A DNA stretch of 64,000 bases from Isoetes taiwanensis (lineage: Eukaryota > Streptophyta > Lycopodiopsida > Isoetales > Isoetaceae). This document shows positions 10,298-21,300 of this stretch, one piece after another (within the stretch, counting starts at the first letter, position 1; each line of letters begins with the position of its first letter). The translations under genes were made by a program, and so were the position numbers. The stretch covers positions 61,152-125,151 of the forward strand of contig JAJEKV010000017.1 of assembly GCA_021234155.1 (NCBI GenBank). The letters run 5' to 3'. The notes under the pieces are model-generated. The model searched no databases, was not told the origin of the DNA, and saw only the letters and a list, made by a program, of their open reading frames with translations.

Positions 10298-10839
10298 CCT
10301 TGGGATATTGATTTTCAAATAGGTTACTGGATAGAGTTCAATTTATAGATTTTGAACGAACATTTGCTTTCTTCTATAGTTCCTTTATAGGTTATGAACT
10401 ATGAGGTTACTGGATAGAGTTCAATTTATAGATTTTGAACGAACATTTGCTTTCTTCTATAGTTCCTTAATTCAACTTATAGACTTTGAACAAACATTTT
10501 GGTACATCTATACGAAACATAGTTCAACTTATAGACTTTGAACAAACATTTTGGTACATCTATAGTTACTTCAGACCTGTTAATGATTGCTAGGAATTTC
10601 TGGCTTGATGGACACGACATTTTCTTATGTCATTTTCCTCGGGAGCTATTAATTAATATAATTGGACATCATGTCTTGCCCGACAAGGGCTTTCTTTATT
10701 AGCTCATTCGATAGCTTCTAATGATCAATTGGACTAATACAATTAGTGAATTATGAGCACGTGTGATAAATTATTTCGAGTGTTTCAAACATTACCTGTT
10801 GTTCTATTATAGTGGTTAACTTTATCACTAGCTTTATGT

Positions 10840-10860
10840 GCATAGCTGGTGTAGTGGTAT
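10840..10860 (+). pseudogene. Truncated tRNA-Gly, unit 7
   Basis: Only the first 21 nt remain. The sequence jumps from gtagtggtat straight to gaacttggatg, which normally lies just before tRNA-Arg. The two break points share gtat in intact units, so about 470 bp appears to have been deleted between 4-bp microhomologies. Confidence 0.92.
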
Positions 10861-10877
10861 GAACTTGGATGTCTTCT

Positions 10878-10950
10878 GACTTCATGGCCCAATGGATAAG
10901 GCGCCAGTCTACGAAACTGGAGATTCCGGGTTCGACCCCTGGTGAAGTTG
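10878..10950 (+). tRNA. tRNA-Arg(ACG), array unit 7
   Basis: The gene is 73 nt with anticodon ACG. The changes give only wobble pairs (first acceptor pair G-T, and a G-T pair in the T stem), so it probably folds. It sits 17 bp after the truncated tRNA-Gly, so its normal A-rich leader is lost; expression may differ. Confidence 0.82.
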
Positions 10951-11316
10951 CCTTGGGATATTGATTTTCAAATAAGTTACTGGATAGAGTTCAATTTATA
11001 GATTTTGAACGAACATTTGCTTTCTTCTATAGTTCCTTTATAGGTTACGAAACATAGTTCAACTTATAGACTTTGAACAAACATTTTGGTACATCTATAC
11101 GAAACATAGTTAAACTTATAGACTTTGAACAAACATTTTGGTACATCTATAGTTACTTCAGATCTGTTAATGATTGCTAGTAATTTCTGGCTTGATGGAC
11201 ATGACATTTTCTTATGTCATTTTCCTCGGGAGCTATTAATTAAAAATCAAGAAACTTTTCTTTATTAGCTCATTCGATAGCTTCTAATGAATTGGACTAA
11301 CACAATTAGTGAATTA

Positions 11317-13072
11317 CTAGTTAAAAGGTGCCCTTCTTTTTTAGCTAAAATGTAAATGATATCTTTGGAGCAATCATTAAATGGATTCACGCTTTTAAAA
11401 TTAGATAATCAAGAGCATTTGACCACATTTTCCACTTCCCTTACCTTTTCTCTTTCCCTTTTGCCCTTTTTTTTTTTTTTTTTTTTCTATTTTCTATTTT
11501 TTTATTTTTTTCTTTTCCATTATTCCATTTTCCTCATTTCCCTTTTCATTTTTGCTTCCCACTGTTTTTTCCTTTTCTATTTTCCTTCCTTTTCTCAATT
11601 TATGGTTGCCCTTTTTTCGCGTTTCACATTGCCCCCCCTCCCTTTTCCCATTTCCCTCTTCCTCCTTTTCCTTTGGCTTGCCCTTTTTTCCAAGTTTTTC
11701 TTCCCTTTTCCTTTCATTTTCCCTTTCCCTTTCCCTTTTCCCTTTCTTTCTCCCCACCTTTTTTTTTTCCCCTTTTCCCTTCATTTTCCTCCTTTTCCCT
11801 GCCCTTAAGTCTTCCTTTTTTCTAATGCCCTTTTCCTTTTCCTTTCCCCCCCTCTTCCTTTTCCCTTTTTCCATGTCCATTTTCCTTCCTTTTCCCCTTT
11901 CCTCACCTTTTCCCTCTTCACTTTTTTCCCATGTCCCTTTTCTCTTCTATTTTCCCATGCTTTTTTTCGATCCTCTTTTCCCCTTTCTTAACATTTTTCC
12001 TCTTCTTCCTCCTCCCCCCTCCTTTTCCCTCTTTTCCTTCTCTTTTTCTTTTTCTATTTTGCTCTTCCTTTTTGTTCACCTCCCCTTTCTATTTTTCCAT
12101 TTTACCCCCTTTTTGTTCCCCTTTGCCTTTTCTATTTGTTTTTCCATTTTTTTCGTTTGCCTTTCCATTTCCCTCCTGGCTTTTCCCTTTTCTATCTCCC
12201 CTTCATTTTTTTTCCCCTTTTCACATTCCTTTTCCTTTTACCTTTATTTTACTTTTCTCCCATCCCACCCCTTCACTTCCCTTCCCCCCTTCCCCTTTTT
12301 CTTTTTGAATTCTTTTTACCAATGGCCCTTTTCCTTTCTTTTTTCCTCCTCTCCCAACCCTTTCTCTCTTCTTGCTTTTTCCGCCCTTTTTTTCCTTCCA
12401 TTTCCCTCTCGTCGCCTCCTTTTCTTTTATTTTTCCTTTTCTTTTTTTCTCATGTTTTTTTTTTTTTGCTTCCTTTATTTCTCTCCTTTTTTTGATGCCC
12501 TTTCTTCCTTCCCTGTAGTCTTTTTCCTTACCTTTCCTCCATACGTGTTCTTTTTCCTTTTCCCTTTTCTCCTGTCCTCCCCTTTCTCTCTTCCTTTTTA
12601 GCTTCTCTTTTCCTCCTTTTCTCTTTCTCTTTTCCCCATGCCCTTTTCCCTTTTCCCTTTTCCTTCCTTTCCTTCGCTTTTTGCCCTTTTCCTTCGCTTT
12701 TCTACCTTTCATCACCCTTTTTCCTTCCGGTGTCTTTTTTGATCTCCCCCTTCCCCCTTTCTCTTCCCTTTACCTTTTCCATGCCCTTTGCTTTTCCTTT
12801 CCATTTTCCCTTTCCCTTTTTCCTCCCTTTTCTTTTTCTAGGTTTTTCCCCTCTCTTTTCCTTTTTTCCTTTTCCCTTCCCTTTCCTTTTCCTTTTCCCT
12901 TCAACCCCTTTAAATCATCGGATTTGCGCCGTCGTATTGAAGCAGCGATCAAGATTAAATTTTGGTTGAAAACACGCACACGTCATCTTCAAGTTGATCC
13001 ATCAAATCCTCAACCGTCCGTCTAGGGCTGCCATTCACAACAGGACATCTGGTATAATTTTATAATATAAGA
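11317..13072 (-). mobile_element. Non-autonomous Helitron 2 with polypurine tract
   Basis: On the minus strand the element starts TCTTATATTATAAAATTATACC (13,072 downward) and ends CTAG (11,320-11,317), flanked by A and T. The array reads gtgaatta|tgagcacg across the gap, and the joined form exists in other units (for example about 7,577-7,592). The 5' region contains the family-like segment CGGACGGTTGAGGATTTGA (about 13,020). Only a weak AAGG-CCTT hairpin and the palindrome TTTTAGCTAAAA (11,339-11,350) are seen near the 3' end. The interior 11,440-12,903 is pyrimidine-rich on plus. No transposase is encoded. Its sequence is clearly distinct from Helitron 1. Confidence 0.9.
11440..12903. repeat. 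Polypyrimidine tract (plus strand) inside Helitron 2
   Basis: About 1.46 kb of CT-rich sequence with longer pure-T runs than Helitron 1, for example about 20 T near 11,468-11,487. Words are of the CCCTTTTCC type. Open frames here are composition artefacts. Confidence 0.93.
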
Positions 13073-13128
13073 TGAGCACGTGTGATAAATTATTTCAGCG
13101 TTTTATTATAGTGGTTAACTTTTTGTGT

Positions 13129-13201
13129 GCATAGCTGGTGTAGTGGTATCATAGTACCCTCCTACCAGTCTTGACCAAGGTTCGATTCACAGCTGTAATG
13201 C
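13129..13201 (+). pseudogene. tRNA-Gly pseudogene, unit 8
   Basis: The first 38 nt match the intact gene. After accctcc the sequence becomes taccagtcttgaccaaggtt, and the 3' acceptor strand is lost (cagctgtaatgca). The unit then continues recognisably to about 13,320 before jumping from ctctcata to agcagttt. Confidence 0.85.
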
Positions 13202-13339
13202 AGTCTTTTTTTTGCGGGGAAAGAAAATAGGGGAAAAAATACTTATTATTTTATCTTTCTTGAAAATATGAGGCATCTTATCATAAACTTGGTAAAAAAA
13301 TCAATATGCAACCTCTCATAAGCAGTTTCATTAAATATG

Positions 13340-16300
13340 GACAATACTGAATTGTGGACTTTTTATAAAAAGAGGCGGCCGATACACTAACATATCCCAC
13401 TTTCACATAAAGCAACAAGTGTAGGAATCTTGATAGTGTTTGGTAGCTTCTTCTTATTGAAGGACTCCAAGCGTGAGTCGATACTCTCTATCTCAATGCG
13501 GTCACTAATCGGCCTCCATCTCTTCTTCCAACAATTTGACATAGTTGGTGGGAACACACAGTTCCCTAGCGTGGATGAAGCTCCCACCAAGTGACTCGAT
13601 AATCTCGAAGTTGTCTTTCTTATCATCCATTTGGGGTTCCTCATGGCATACCCTAGCCATGTTGGGCACAAGACATCATCGGTGGCGCCAATACAAACAT
13701 GCCCTTCTTCAAATCCTTGAAGGATTGAATTAGAATGCAGGGCTTATCCTTCAATGGACCAACATAAGCGGGGTGATGGTTACCCAATTGGCTCCACCCG
13801 CGGCCACCACATCCGAATGCGTCAAGTCTATCACGCCTGGTGCGACGAAAGTCTCGTGGGACCTTCCACGTTGGTGATGTTACGGATGCTCCAATAGTCC
13901 CATCAATATTCAATTATCGCGTAGTAGAATTCTTAACGTATATTTGGCGTCTACGGTGTGCCCTTCTTGTTCGTCGAGCATGCGACCAATGGAGGATATG
14001 CTTATGGATCTTGTTTGGGCTGACCAATGTCTTTCCCCAGGAGCTCTTAGGTGCTAGCATCTTGATTTCGGATGGCATTGGGGTTTTCCATCCTCCTTCT
14101 TTTCCACATTCTTATTCCACCAGCGGGTAGCCTATCCGCGAGCGTGGGGCAGGCCTTATGGTACATGGCCGAGGCTTGTCACCATTCATAGCAAACATAA
14201 AGGTTGATTTTATCAATGTATCTTCCCATCATGGGATATGCCCTTCTATGAAACCTTTCCAACGGAACCTTATGAACAAGATATGGCGGCGGCTTGTTGA
14301 GATTGCACGTATGAAATTCATACCAACTTCGGGCATGGTTAGCGCCGGCTTTCCTCAAGGTAGATGAAAAATTACCAAACATAGCATCTATATCATCATG
14401 TATGGCGGGCATCATAAAACCTAACTCAATCTCCTCGAAAACACCCGGATATACAAGGTATGAAAGATATGAGAATACATACCTATTTTTGTTTTGTCAG
14501 GATGCATTGTCTAGTTGCAACATCAATTTGCGAGGGAGGCGCTTCAATGAGGGTCCCTCGGGTTGAGGGATGGCAAGCGGGGATGCTCTTCCCGCGGCGA
14601 CAACTTGGATGCTAAGCTTGATGGTGTCACGTGAAGGCCCTTGCCCAATCTGGGTCAAGGATCGGACTATGCAAGATGGCCTCCCGCAAACTCATTAGTG
14701 ACTCCAACCTTTTTCGAATACTATTCAAGGAACCTACGTGGAAGTTGGAGCTGAGTCGACCACGAATCAAAGCAAAATTTCCATAGCACCTCTCCCATGG
14801 TAGGTAGGTGAGTGCAAGTGGGCCAACTTGAAGTTTTAGCTTATCTAGTCTCCAAAGAGACTTCGCGGAATCGAACAACTTTGGAATCATAGTCTTTGCC
14901 TCGATCCATTTTGTCGTGAATGATACATACATAGTCTCGGAGGATGCCCTGTGGGATAACATATCCATGACCCGATCTTCAAGTGGTCGATTGTCGCTCT
15001 AGTCGATGTGCCCTTCTCTCGATCATGCAATATTCTCCTTCAAATTTCATCCTTAGTCTTCAAGCGGCCTGATGCGGATAACCTCCCAAGTGTCACTTGG
15101 AGAATGCATTCTTCTTAGCAAGCGACGTCCTTGACTCTACGTCTCCATCGCCCTATGAAACACATCTGAGATACCGCCTCTTGCTTTGTGGAGTGCCATG
15201 GCTTCCTTCGAGAATGCGTGTACCGTAAACATAGTGCAACTTCCTCCACGTTTTTCTAATCCCATCATCATTCCTTTACTTGAGGTAAGGATTCAATTTT
15301 CCTTCACAAACATGGAAAAAATAGGCCTCCGAGACCAAGGTCTGCAGACGTTTCATACTGAATTGCCATGCTCGACCTTCGAGCACAAAGCCGGAATTCC
15401 GCCTTCCACTTGAGATATCAGGCTTTGAAACCCAAGACCAAGGTACCAAGTTCTCTCCCCTTTCGACGCGCTTTGCAGCGGTGTTGCAAAAATTTCGTAT
15501 TTTGAAAAAGGATCCATTCGCATCGCATTTCTTTATCGCACGTATTTTAAAAATACTCCTAACGCTTTTTTTAAATACTACTTGTTTTTCCCATTAGTAA
15601 ACTTGCACTTACCAAGAATCAAGAACGGGCCTCTTAGATAGCAAACTAACATGCTAACCAACTTCCCTACAGGAGTTTTATGTTTTTATTTCATCGCTTT
15701 ATTCTATTTAAACACATTTTTTTTATTTTAAAAAATACTCCAAACGTCTTAATACGATGGCTGAAAAAAAAAACATATTTTTAAAAATACGCATCAAAGA
15801 CGCGATTTGCATTTGCAGATGCATCGTCGACAACACCGCTTGCAAGAGCCGATGTGCCTTTTACCCTTTGATTGTTGCCTAACATATCATACACAAAAGT
15901 GGTCTGTCACTCGATTTCATGGCGAAGGCATGTTTATAGCTTTGATCCCACCGGATTTCTCACAACATCTCTGCTTATAACACATGGTCTTCCTATACCT
16001 CAAGATGGCTTTATTGGTTGTTGGCCAGATCTATCTTTGGAGGCCTTGATGCTTTTCTTTGGCTGACGGAATGGAAGGTGTATTTCGCTTCTCAGATCTG
16101 AGGATGCTTCTCAAGCTCCGAGCCCCGGCCGGATGTGGTGTCATGTTGTTCCAATCGTGCTACACTAAAATTTCCGATACCTTCACCCCACAAACACTAA
16201 CTAAATCATTATTCCACCTCAAAAGCATGCCCTTTTTAGGTATTGTCAAACATGCCCGACACCGAAGTTCACACCTACGGGGGGGGAAATCAAGAATCGT

Positions 16301-16757
16301 GACACTCCTACGGTCTTCATACCCAAGAAGGTCACATTGCATACGTCACGGACCAGGTGAAGGATATAAATCCCTTGACTGCGGGGATGGCAAAGACAAG
16401 AGTGATAAATGGCCTCTCAATAGTGTGTACCTAGTTAGCGACATAGTGTCCGGCTCTTGCTTCCCACTTTCGTTGTCTTTGATGCTGATGGCACGCCCGC
16501 GACATTGGAGTCCCGAACATCACTTTCCTCCAGAGAATGAAGGTGATACCACCTAAGGTTCTCTTGGATCCGAGTAGGCCAACAGAGAACATGATGGCCC
16601 TCAAACCTATGAACACCAACACTCACAAGTCCATTTGGGATGTCTTTGAAGTGGCATCTCTCCATGGCTCCTATGGCTCCTTTGGCAATAGGCCATCTTT
16701 GAATAGGTACACCTCACTGCACAAAGAAGAAATGAATTCGTTGATCGCCAAAGTTTT
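13340..16757. other. Unrecognised decayed coding-like sequence
   Basis: The tRNA-array unit ends near 13,340 and foreign DNA begins. The minus strand shows coding-like stretches broken by shifts. One frame starting near 13,662 (reverse) reads MARVCHEEPQMDDKK, continues through GGSFIHARELCVPTNYVK, and stops at about 13,500. Another at 13,913-13,653 includes HHPAYVGPLKDKPCILIQSF. I do not recognise the family. A large DNA transposon or retroelement interior is plausible because the same ~11-kb insert carries subterminal-type repeats farther right. The segment around 15,500-15,830 is AT-rich with no visible gene. Confidence 0.4.
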
Positions 16758-16758
16758 A

Positions 16759-17250
16759 GCGAGATGGTCCTTACCTTAAATTGGGCACTACCAATTTCCT
16801 CCTATTATGTCGAGAAAGATAACTATGTATCATTTATGAAAGCACCATGTGATGGCAAATTGGTAGGGTGCCCATTACAACTGCTATGGAGCACTACAAG
16901 AAGGAGAAATTGGGCCCAATTTCACCTAAGAACAAAGATGCAACGGTAGCAAATTGGAGCCCAATTTCACCTCCTTCGAGACCAGGAGGGAAGCCCACCC
17001 AATTTCACCTACTAAGGAACACCGCAACAGCCGACATTTCCAGTTGTTCCTTGGCGATTGAAATTGGGCTACCAATTGAAAAGTGGTGTCCTAGGAGTTG
17101 AAATTGGGCGCAACAACTTGCTATGGATCTTTCTATAGTGAAAGTGGCCAATTTCATGCTCCTTGTAGTGCTCCATAGCCCAATTTGCCATCACATGGTG
17201 CTTTACAAATGATACATGGTTAGTCTTTTCATGTATGGGTCTATCTCGCC
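16759..17250. repeat. Imperfect inverted repeat with CACTACAAGAAG at inner arm
   Basis: The left arm (16,759-16,905) and right arm (17,155-17,250) are inverse copies. The left runs gcgagatgg...atgtatcattta...gcaccatgtgatggcaaatt...ctatggagcactacaag. The right reads this back from ccttgtagtgctccatag to ctatctcgcc. The left arm carries extra bases. The 250-bp centre contains several aaattgggcccaatttc-type words. The inner CACTACAAGAAGGAG and CTCCTTGTAGTG look like CACTA-transposon termini, but the symmetry extends outward past them, so a fold-back structure is an alternative. Confidence 0.6.
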
Positions 17251-17726
17251 CATACATAGTTTCCTAGGAATCAAACTACCCTACTTGGCCCAGACATCTA
17301 CACGGGTATGAAATCGATTTGCTAACCTTATTTTGGAATAAAATATGGCCATTCGTGATCTACAGGATGTATAATTGGGTTGTAACGGGGCCCGGCTTCC
17401 ATGCTACCCAACATAGAATGTAGGCTCACGCCGGTTATGTTGGGGACCGGACATACATCTCAAATCTTCTATTTATTTCTCAAATCTCATCAATAATGTT
17501 CTATACCTATCCGGGCATCTTAAAATCACATGCAACCTACGGTGGCAAATAATAAACGTAAAACCAAAAGAAATTTACCTTTGGTGAATCGTGACGCCAT
17601 CCATTTGGAGAAGTAGCCAAGAATGTGGGAGAACGAAAAACTTGTCACCCGCTAAAGCCGGGGAGAGTATTTCAAAGTTCAATTCTCCAACTAAAGTTTG
17701 ATTGGTGGGTGGAGCGCGTAATATAT

Positions 17727-17930
17727 ATTCAAATTCAAATTGGAGGGGCGGGCCGTGATTTCAAATCAAATTGTGGCGGGCGGGCGTGATTTGAAATTCA
17801 AATTAAGCAAGGGCCCGTATTCTTTAATTCAAATTGGAAGCAAGGGCCCATATTTTTAAATTCAAATTGGGGCGAGGAAGGGGGGCGTATTTTTAAATTC
17901 AAATTAGGCGAGGCGGGCATTTAATGTTTG
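17727..17930 (+). repeat. Short tandem repeat, ~42-45 bp unit, about five copies
   Basis: Each copy combines an attcaaattgg-type word with a GC-rich ggcgggcgt or aagggcccgt word and a tatttttaa or tgatttgaa word. Copies are imperfect. It lies 0.8 kb left of the 125-131-bp array. Confidence 0.75.
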
Positions 17931-18559
17931 GGTCATTTAAAGTCTCTTTTTATTGTTATTTCTTTTGGTCTATATATAGTTCAAACGGTCTATTTTAAGA
18001 CACTTCATTTGCATGGCTGCCACTTGTCATTCATTAGTTGTTCAATCTCATCACCCATTCCTAACCGCTTGCTCATTCATTTGAGATTCTTCTTTGCACC
18101 TATCGACTTGAGAGTGATTGCGCACGCGCCTATCGACTTCAAAGTGATTGACGCGCAACTATCGCCTCTCTTGTGATTGCGCCTGTGTTTCGATTCTTCT
18201 AAGCTGACCAGCCCGAAGCCAGCCCCACTTGGTTTCATGGAAAACGACCCTTGAAGGAAGGAAAAGGTAGTGCTTTTATGTTTAAGTTTAGTTTATTATA
18301 TTATTGCATTTGAGCCATCGGCCATAAGCGGTCCACCTAAATGAAATTCTCGGCTATCCTACATCCATCGGGTTTTGGTTTCTATGCTTGTAAACCTTCC
18401 GGGCGGGCTTGGCCTCTTTGTTTGTGACTTAGTACATCGAAATTTGTGTCCTCTGCACCAAATAACCCTCTACATCCACACCTCTTCCGCTTCCATGCTT
18501 ATAAACCTACTCACGGGTGTCTCCAAACCGGCCTGACCGGTTCGCGGGTCTTTGCTTTG

Positions 18560-19230
18560 CTAACCTCCTGCAGTGCAGCAAATTGGGCCAAATTGTCTCC
18601 TCATGCCTCTGTTGCTCCATCCAAACCTCCTCAAGGGTGCCAAACGGGCGGGCGCCCAATTTGGAACCCCTCCGCCCGTCCTGGCAAGCTCAGGTATGGC
18701 AAATTCCCGGCAGCCCCAATTTGTCTCCTCATGCCTCTATTCCTCCATCCAAACCTCCTCCAGGGGTCTCCAACGGGCGGGCACCCAATTTGGACCCTCC
18801 GCCCATCTCAGGTTTTGCTAACCTCCTGCTCTCGCAAACAGCGGCGCTCAATTTGTCTTCTCTTGCCTACCTGTTCCTCCAGTAATCCTCCCTAGGGTGC
18901 CAAATTGGCAGCGCCCAATTTGGGACCTCCGCCCGCCATCTGTGCTTTTACTTTAACCTCCCTGCTCACGGCCAAATAAATTGGCGCCCAATTTGTCTTC
19001 GCCCAATCCTCCACGGAGTGCCAAATTGGGCGGGCCCATTTGAACCCTCCGCCCGGCGTGTAGCTTGTTATCCTCCTGCTCACGGCCGTGGTGGCGCCCA
19101 ATTTGTCTGCCTCTGTTCCTCTTGCCTCTTCTTTCCTCCGTTCACGCATGCAAACCTCCTCACGGGGTGGTGGCAAATGTCGAGGCACTAATTTGGCACC
19201 CTCTTTGCCTCTATTCTTGCCTTTAAAACC
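18560..19230 (+). repeat. Tandem repeat, ~122-131 bp unit, 4-5 copies
   Basis: The phrase cccaatttgg...ccctccgccc recurs at about 18,653, 18,784, 18,913 and 19,034 (steps 131, 129, 121). Between them lie a second cgcccaatttgtct word and cctccatccaaacctcct. Several overlapping open frames of 60-149 codons run through it in all plus frames, which is expected of a repeat and is not evidence for a protein. Confidence 0.82.
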
Positions 19231-20930
19231 CTCCGTTTCTCCCTACCTTGTTTCAATGCTTGCATACACTACTAATGGGATTAATGAATGATGTTATGCG
19301 GCACCCATGGCGAGAACTAAACAACCGTGACGGTAGGCCTCAGATTGCCTCCGATGGCATTTCATTTGCGGCAAAGGAAACAGAGGCGGGCATTGATTCA
19401 ATGGTATTGAAGTCGTCCCGAGCTAATGACTAATGTAGCCGACAAGTTTTCATGGTGCATAGAGGTAGGCCCAATCCACCGGCTCGCTAATAAATCATCT
19501 CAAGGATCGCGGCTTATACTTTGGCCGAGCGGGATTAGGAAGACACGGAATCTTGGTATCGCGAATTGACATGGAGCACCGAGGTTTGGCGAGATAGATC
19601 TTGTCGTGGAAGGCGTGTTTGATAAGTCATTCCGGGGATACAGTTACCCTTTTGAGACTTACGATCTCCTTTAATGCATGCAAGCATCAGCATCGAGGCT
19701 CCACATTCGCGGTGGGTCCAAGGGTCGGGTCCGCTTCTACGAAAAGCCTTGAAAGATCCTGGACTCACCAAGCGGGGAGACATTGTAGATAGGTTTAACA
19801 CGGTTAGGCGGTGCATACTAGATCATAAACGAATCGATCAAAGGCCCTTTTTACGAATATCATGGGAAGAACCAACCAAAGGTCTATGACGCTTTGGTTG
19901 AGGTCGCTAAGTATGGAGTTCCTAGGAAGAATGATTCGACGGAAGGGCGCGAGAGAAGCCAACATCTGCGGTCCTCAAAAAAAAGATGTTCTTAAAAGAA
20001 AGATCGTAAACAACAACCAGCAAATTGATGCTTGGTGGTATCGCGGGAACATCCGTAGTTCGGGACCTGCTGCGTTCGATCACGTGGAGGTATTATCGGC
20101 GGTCCCACAAACGCAAGCAAGAAAACGAAATTGACCTTACGAGGCTATAGCTTCCTCGTCGAAGAAAAAGAAGAGATTCGACTCCTCCATCCACGCCAGA
20201 TGGATCCAGATGGGGAGTTCGGCAGGGGACGAACTCGGAGGAAGATGACCAGGCAAATTGTTAAGTGCTTTCGACATCTGGCGGGCCTTGACCCAGAAAG
20301 CAGAGACGTGGAGCTGTCACAAAGTGCATTGATCAACATTAAGCACGGGGAAAGGATCTATCCTCTTGGAATTGATTTTCAAATAGAGGTGGATATATTT
20401 AAAATGCATCAAACACCTGAAATATGACCTGCAGGGGTCATCGGCCCTGAACATGTGGATACACTCTCATTTAATCGTTTGTTAATGTCGATGCATCCAC
20501 CTTCAGCGATGTTGTACCCTTTGACCCGCATTAATCAACGTGCCGGTGGAAGAAGGGCGGCGATTTGGAAAATGCACGAATGCGGATTGTAAATGGCAAT
20601 CACACCCATCAGTTGCCCAAATTCTGTTAATCGTGCCCCCGATCGGCCCCGCGTAAAGGGCTCATCGAAAGATCTCATCTTTTCTTCTATGCTAAAAGAA
20701 AATGTCGCGTCTTTGGCGTGGAACCTCACTCCCATCGAATATGAAGGTTAGCCGGAGAGCAACGATATCACAAAGAATACCATCCATCGGGATGTTTGTT
20801 TGAAAGCAAATCAAAGAACTAAGAAATCAATGGGCAATCTATGGAAGTCAAGAAGGGGGAAAGCGTGGACTATCCCAAGATAGCATATTCGATATTCGAT
20901 TGAAGTTCTAATTGTTTTGTAGTTTTTTTT
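19231..20930. other. Coding-like but unrecognised stretch
   Basis: Between two repeat arrays, plus-strand frames look partly coding. One segment near 19,840-20,000 reads KGPFYEYHGKNQPKVYDALV then EVAKYGVPRKNDSTEGRE across what are now different frames. A 98-codon frame at 20,131-20,427 includes MTRQIVKCFRHLAGLDPESR. No family is recognised, and stops and shifts separate the pieces. Its position between motif-sharing arrays suggests the interior of a decayed mobile element. Confidence 0.35.
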
Positions 20931-21300
20931 TTCTCATCAAATTGGCGCCAATTTGGGAGCCTCATGTGTATATGCATGTTAAATTGCACCCCCTTGGCCA
21001 TCAAATTCAAGGCCCAATTTGAGAGACCTTGTGCATTCACCCCTAATTTGGACCCCATTGGCCATCAAATTTGGCGCCAATTTGAGAGGCCTCCTGTGCA
21101 TTCACCATGTTAACTTGCGTCCCCTTGGTCATCAAATTGGGCGGGCCCAATTTGGGAAGGCCTGTGCACTCACATACTTAAATTGCACCCCTAGCCCATC
21201 AAATTGGGTGGCGCCCAATTTGAGAGACCTCTGTGCACTCACCCTGTTAAATTGCACCCCCTTGGCCCCATGTGCATCTCATGTTAGCTTGTGCATTTCT
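20930..21300 (+). repeat. Tandem repeat, ~66 bp unit, five copies
   Basis: The word catcaaatt(g)ggc starts copies at about 20,935, 21,000, 21,063, 21,131 and 21,199. Each copy continues with (g)cccaatttgrgag, then cctgtgcattcac and gttaaattgcaccccc. Together the first two words approximate the palindrome CAAATTGGGCGCCCAATTTG, also seen in the array at 18.56-19.23 kb. Confidence 0.82.

Larger units (their letters stand above)
9651..10770 (+). repeat. Array unit 6
   Basis: This 1.12-kb unit resembles unit 3 in having gactagggttcg in the tRNA-Gly and the 83-bp duplication near 10,389. A short internal deletion removes ttgcaattac and neighbouring bases near 10,094. Confidence 0.9.
2379..13340 (+). 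repeat. Tandem tRNA-Gly(CCC)/tRNA-Arg(ACG) array, block 1
   Basis: Seven units and one truncated unit follow each other head to tail. They begin at about 2,379, 5,361, 6,440, 7,601, 8,617, 9,651, 10,771 and 13,091. Uninterrupted units are 1.02-1.16 kb. Each starts with ttcgagtgtttcaaacatta. It carries a tRNA-Gly about 45-75 bp in and a tRNA-Arg about 460 bp downstream of the Gly gene. A roughly 52-bp sequence then appears twice in tandem (for example 3,128-3,179 and 3,180-3,231), and the unit ends with an AT-rich segment containing attaattaat. Some units (7,204 and 10,389) also carry an 83-bp internal duplication beginning aggttatgaactatgagg. Helitrons interrupt units 1 and 7. Unit 8 breaks off near 13,340 after an internal deletion. 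Confidence 0.93.

Noticed and set aside
18446-19291. Proline- and serine-rich protein genes of 82-149 codons
   Set aside because: The region is a 122-131-bp tandem repeat and several frames are open together.
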